Shown here in pieces: positions 40,273 to 41,703 of a stretch of 41,703 bases of DNA (position 1 is its first letter; each line of letters starts with the position of its first letter). The stretch is taken from contig CAZWVR010000012.1 of assembly GCA_964637235.1 (NCBI GenBank), positions 1 through 41,703 on the forward strand, given 5' to 3'. This DNA comes from CAZWVR01 sp964637235 (GTDB lineage: Bacteria; Bacteroidota; Bacteroidia; Bacteroidales; S143-33). The position numbers and the translations under genes are program-made. Below the pieces are notes generated by a model. The model ran no database searches and was not told where the DNA came from. It saw nothing but the letters and a program-made list of their open reading frames with translations.

Positions 40273-41703
40273 TTATTTATAGGCTCTACCTTTTTTACCT
40301 TCAATATAGTTTATGAATGCTTGATTTACGATTTTAATGCCGCCAGCAGTTGGATAGTTTCCTGTAAAATACCAATCTCCTTTACTGCTTTTTATTGCTT
40401 TATGAAGGTTTTCAATGGTTTGATATACTATTTTAATTTCAGCTTTTATATTGTCTGTTTTTAGCATACGAGCTATTTGGTCAGAAATTTGTTCGTAAGT
40501 GAAGGGTTCATATATTAGTTTTACGTAGTTTTGGGTTTGTTTTATGTCGTTTTTTATGAGGTTATAAACTTGGGTTAAGATGAATTCTTTACCTTGCATT
40601 TTAAGCAGTTGTATAGCGGCTCTAAAAGCTATTAGATCTTCGAGATTCGCCATATCAATACCATAGCAATCTGGATAGCGTATTTGTGGGGCAGAGGAGA
40701 CTATTATAATTTTTTTTGGATTTAGCATATCTAAAATTTGAATAATGCTTTGTTTTAAGGTTGTGCCTCTGACTATACTGTCATCTATAACAACGAGGTT
40801 ATCAGTAGGTTTTACAATTCCATAGCTAACATCATAAACGTGTTTTACGAGGTCGTCTCTTTTATTTTCGTCAGTGATGAATGTTCGTAGTTTTATATCT
40901 TTTACCGCGATTTTTTCTACTCGTATATGTTCCTCAAATATTTTTTGTAGGTTATTTTCGTCAATATTTTTTAGGGATAGAATTTTTTTTATTTTTTTTT
41001 GGTTGAGGTATTTTTCTAATTGTTGTATCATACCTAAGAATGCCAGTTCTGCTGTATTTGGGATATATGAGAATACGGTATTTTCTATATCATATTCAAT
41101 GGCTTTTAGCACTTGAGGAGCGAGTAGTTCTCCGAGTTTTTTTCTTTCTTTATATATTTGAGCGTCAGAGCCTCTGGAAAAGTATATTCTTTCGAAGGAA
41201 CAAGCTTTTTTTGCGTTAGCCTTTCGTATTTGGTTAGTTAATATTTGTCCATTTCTTTTTATTAAGATGACTTCTCCGGGATTAACTTCCTGTATTTCGT
41301 GGAATGGTGCACCGAGTACGGTTTGCAATATAGGTCTTTCTGATGTAGCCACGAAAAACTCGTCGTTATAGTAGTAGAAAGCTGGACGAATCCCCCAAGG
41401 GTCTCTCATTATAAATGCGTCTCCATAGCCAGTTGAGCCGATAATAGCGTACCCGCCGTCCCATTTTTCAGAGGCTTTTTTTAGTGCAGGAATAATATTG
41501 AGTTCAGAGTGTATTATACCGCTAATATCTCGTTTTGAATATCCTTGTTTTTTTAGTTTTTCGTATAGTTCTTGAACGCGTTCGTCAATAAAAAAGCCGA
41601 CGGTTTCCAGAATTATTACTGTATCTGAATATTGGCGAATATGTTGTCCGAGATTTAGTAGATCATCAAAGAGTTCGGAGACGTTAGTCATATTAAAGTT
41701 CCC
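40273..41703 (-). CDS. PurF-like glutamine phosphoribosyltransferase, 5' end cut off
   Basis: The frame continues through 41703, reading GNFN before the ATG at 41691, so this ATG is internal and the gene runs off the window. About 476 residues are present and the N-terminal nucleophile Cys is missing. The visible part has the end of a class II glutamine amidotransferase domain (GYAIIGS, DPWGIRPAF, SERPIL) and the PRTase domain with VVIDDSIVRGTT. The C-terminus (YFTGNYPTAGG...FINYIEGKKGRAYK) is not that of standard PurF. It matches, from memory, the longer Bacteroidota form (~630 residues), whose exact role is unclear. Standard PurF makes phosphoribosylamine from PRPP and glutamine in purine synthesis. 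Confidence 0.85.
   Translation of the reverse strand, partial: GNFNMTNVSELFDDLLNLGQHIRQYSDTVIILETVGFFIDERVQELYEKLKKQGYSKRDISGIIHSELNIIPALKKASEKWDGGYAIIGSTGYGDAFIMRDPWGIRPAFYYYNDEFFVATSERPILQTVLGAPFHEIQEVNPGEVILIKRNGQILTNQIRKANAKKACSFERIYFSRGSDAQIYKERKKLGELLAPQVLKAIEYDIENTVFSYIPNTAELAFLGMIQQLEKYLNQKKIKKILSLKNIDENNLQKIFEEHIRVEKIAVKDIKLRTFITDENKRDDLVKHVYDVSYGIVKPTDNLVVIDDSIVRGTTLKQSIIQILDMLNPKKIIIVSSAPQIRYPDCYGIDMANLEDLIAFRAAIQLLKMQGKEFILTQVYNLIKNDIKQTQNYVKLIYEPFTYEQISDQIARMLKTDNIKAEIKIVYQTIENLHKAIKSSKGDWYFTGNYPTAGGIKIVNQAFINYIEGKKGRAYK

Noticed and set aside
41689..41691. ATG at the right edge as the purF-like start
   Set aside because: The frame continues upstream to the window end as GNFN, matching the family. 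The catalytic N-terminal part must lie outside.

Overview
The window is a 41.7 kb piece of an AT-rich chromosome from a member of the Bacteroidota. Three large secreted proteins end in type IX secretion system (T9SS) C-terminal sorting domains. Starts lie in A-rich sequence without Shine-Dalgarno motifs, and at least ten genes have a Bacteroidota-type TAnnTTTG -7 box shortly upstream. Many proteins are typical of the phylum: a 989-residue TPR-CHAT protein, a membrane-anchored Ser/Thr kinase with a WG-repeat tail, a DUF7033-type deacetylase-like protein, and the divergent long form of PurF. Rubrerythrin, a ferritin-VIT iron exporter and a small ferredoxin suggest an anaerobic or microaerophilic life style (inference). 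I saw no tRNA, rRNA, CRISPR array, transposase or phage gene.

Layout. 1-291 is the left edge with hairpins and a repeat copy. 292-5123 is housekeeping and iron/oxidative stress: ferritin-VIT and gap on the minus strand; ttcA, der and rubrerythrin on the plus strand. 5275-6510 is a deacetylase-like protein that appears to have lost its catalytic residues. 6607-18875 holds two adjacent giant T9SS-secreted paralogues (1792 and 2290 residues) built from shuffled, duplicated modules. 18876-19607 is a 732-base non-coding stretch, GC-rich and packed with short perfect hairpins and dispersed repeats. 19608-22882 is a translationally coupled pair: a six-TM PAS-PAS-PP2C (SpoIIE-type) phosphatase and a protein of unknown function.

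22883-31942: a CASTOR/POLLUX-like RCK channel (-), a secreted AttH/CrtC lipocalin-like protein (+), dnaJ/cbpA-tsaE (-), ferredoxin (-), pdxJ (+), rpoN (-) and a PhoD-like phosphatase (-). 32010-35327 is a secreted alpha/beta hydrolase with four cadherin-like repeats and a T9SS domain; it ends at a strong terminator facing 35428-40179, a minus-strand pair of Ser/Thr kinase and TPR-CHAT protein. The window closes inside a divergent purF-like gene whose N-terminus lies beyond the right edge.

The best candidates for something new are the kinase/TPR-CHAT pair, which may form a trans-envelope signalling unit; the PP2C/unknown-protein couple with overlapping stop and start codons; and a family of related non-coding repeats found in three separate intergenic regions. 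Identifications are from motif recognition by eye; no database search or folding program was run.
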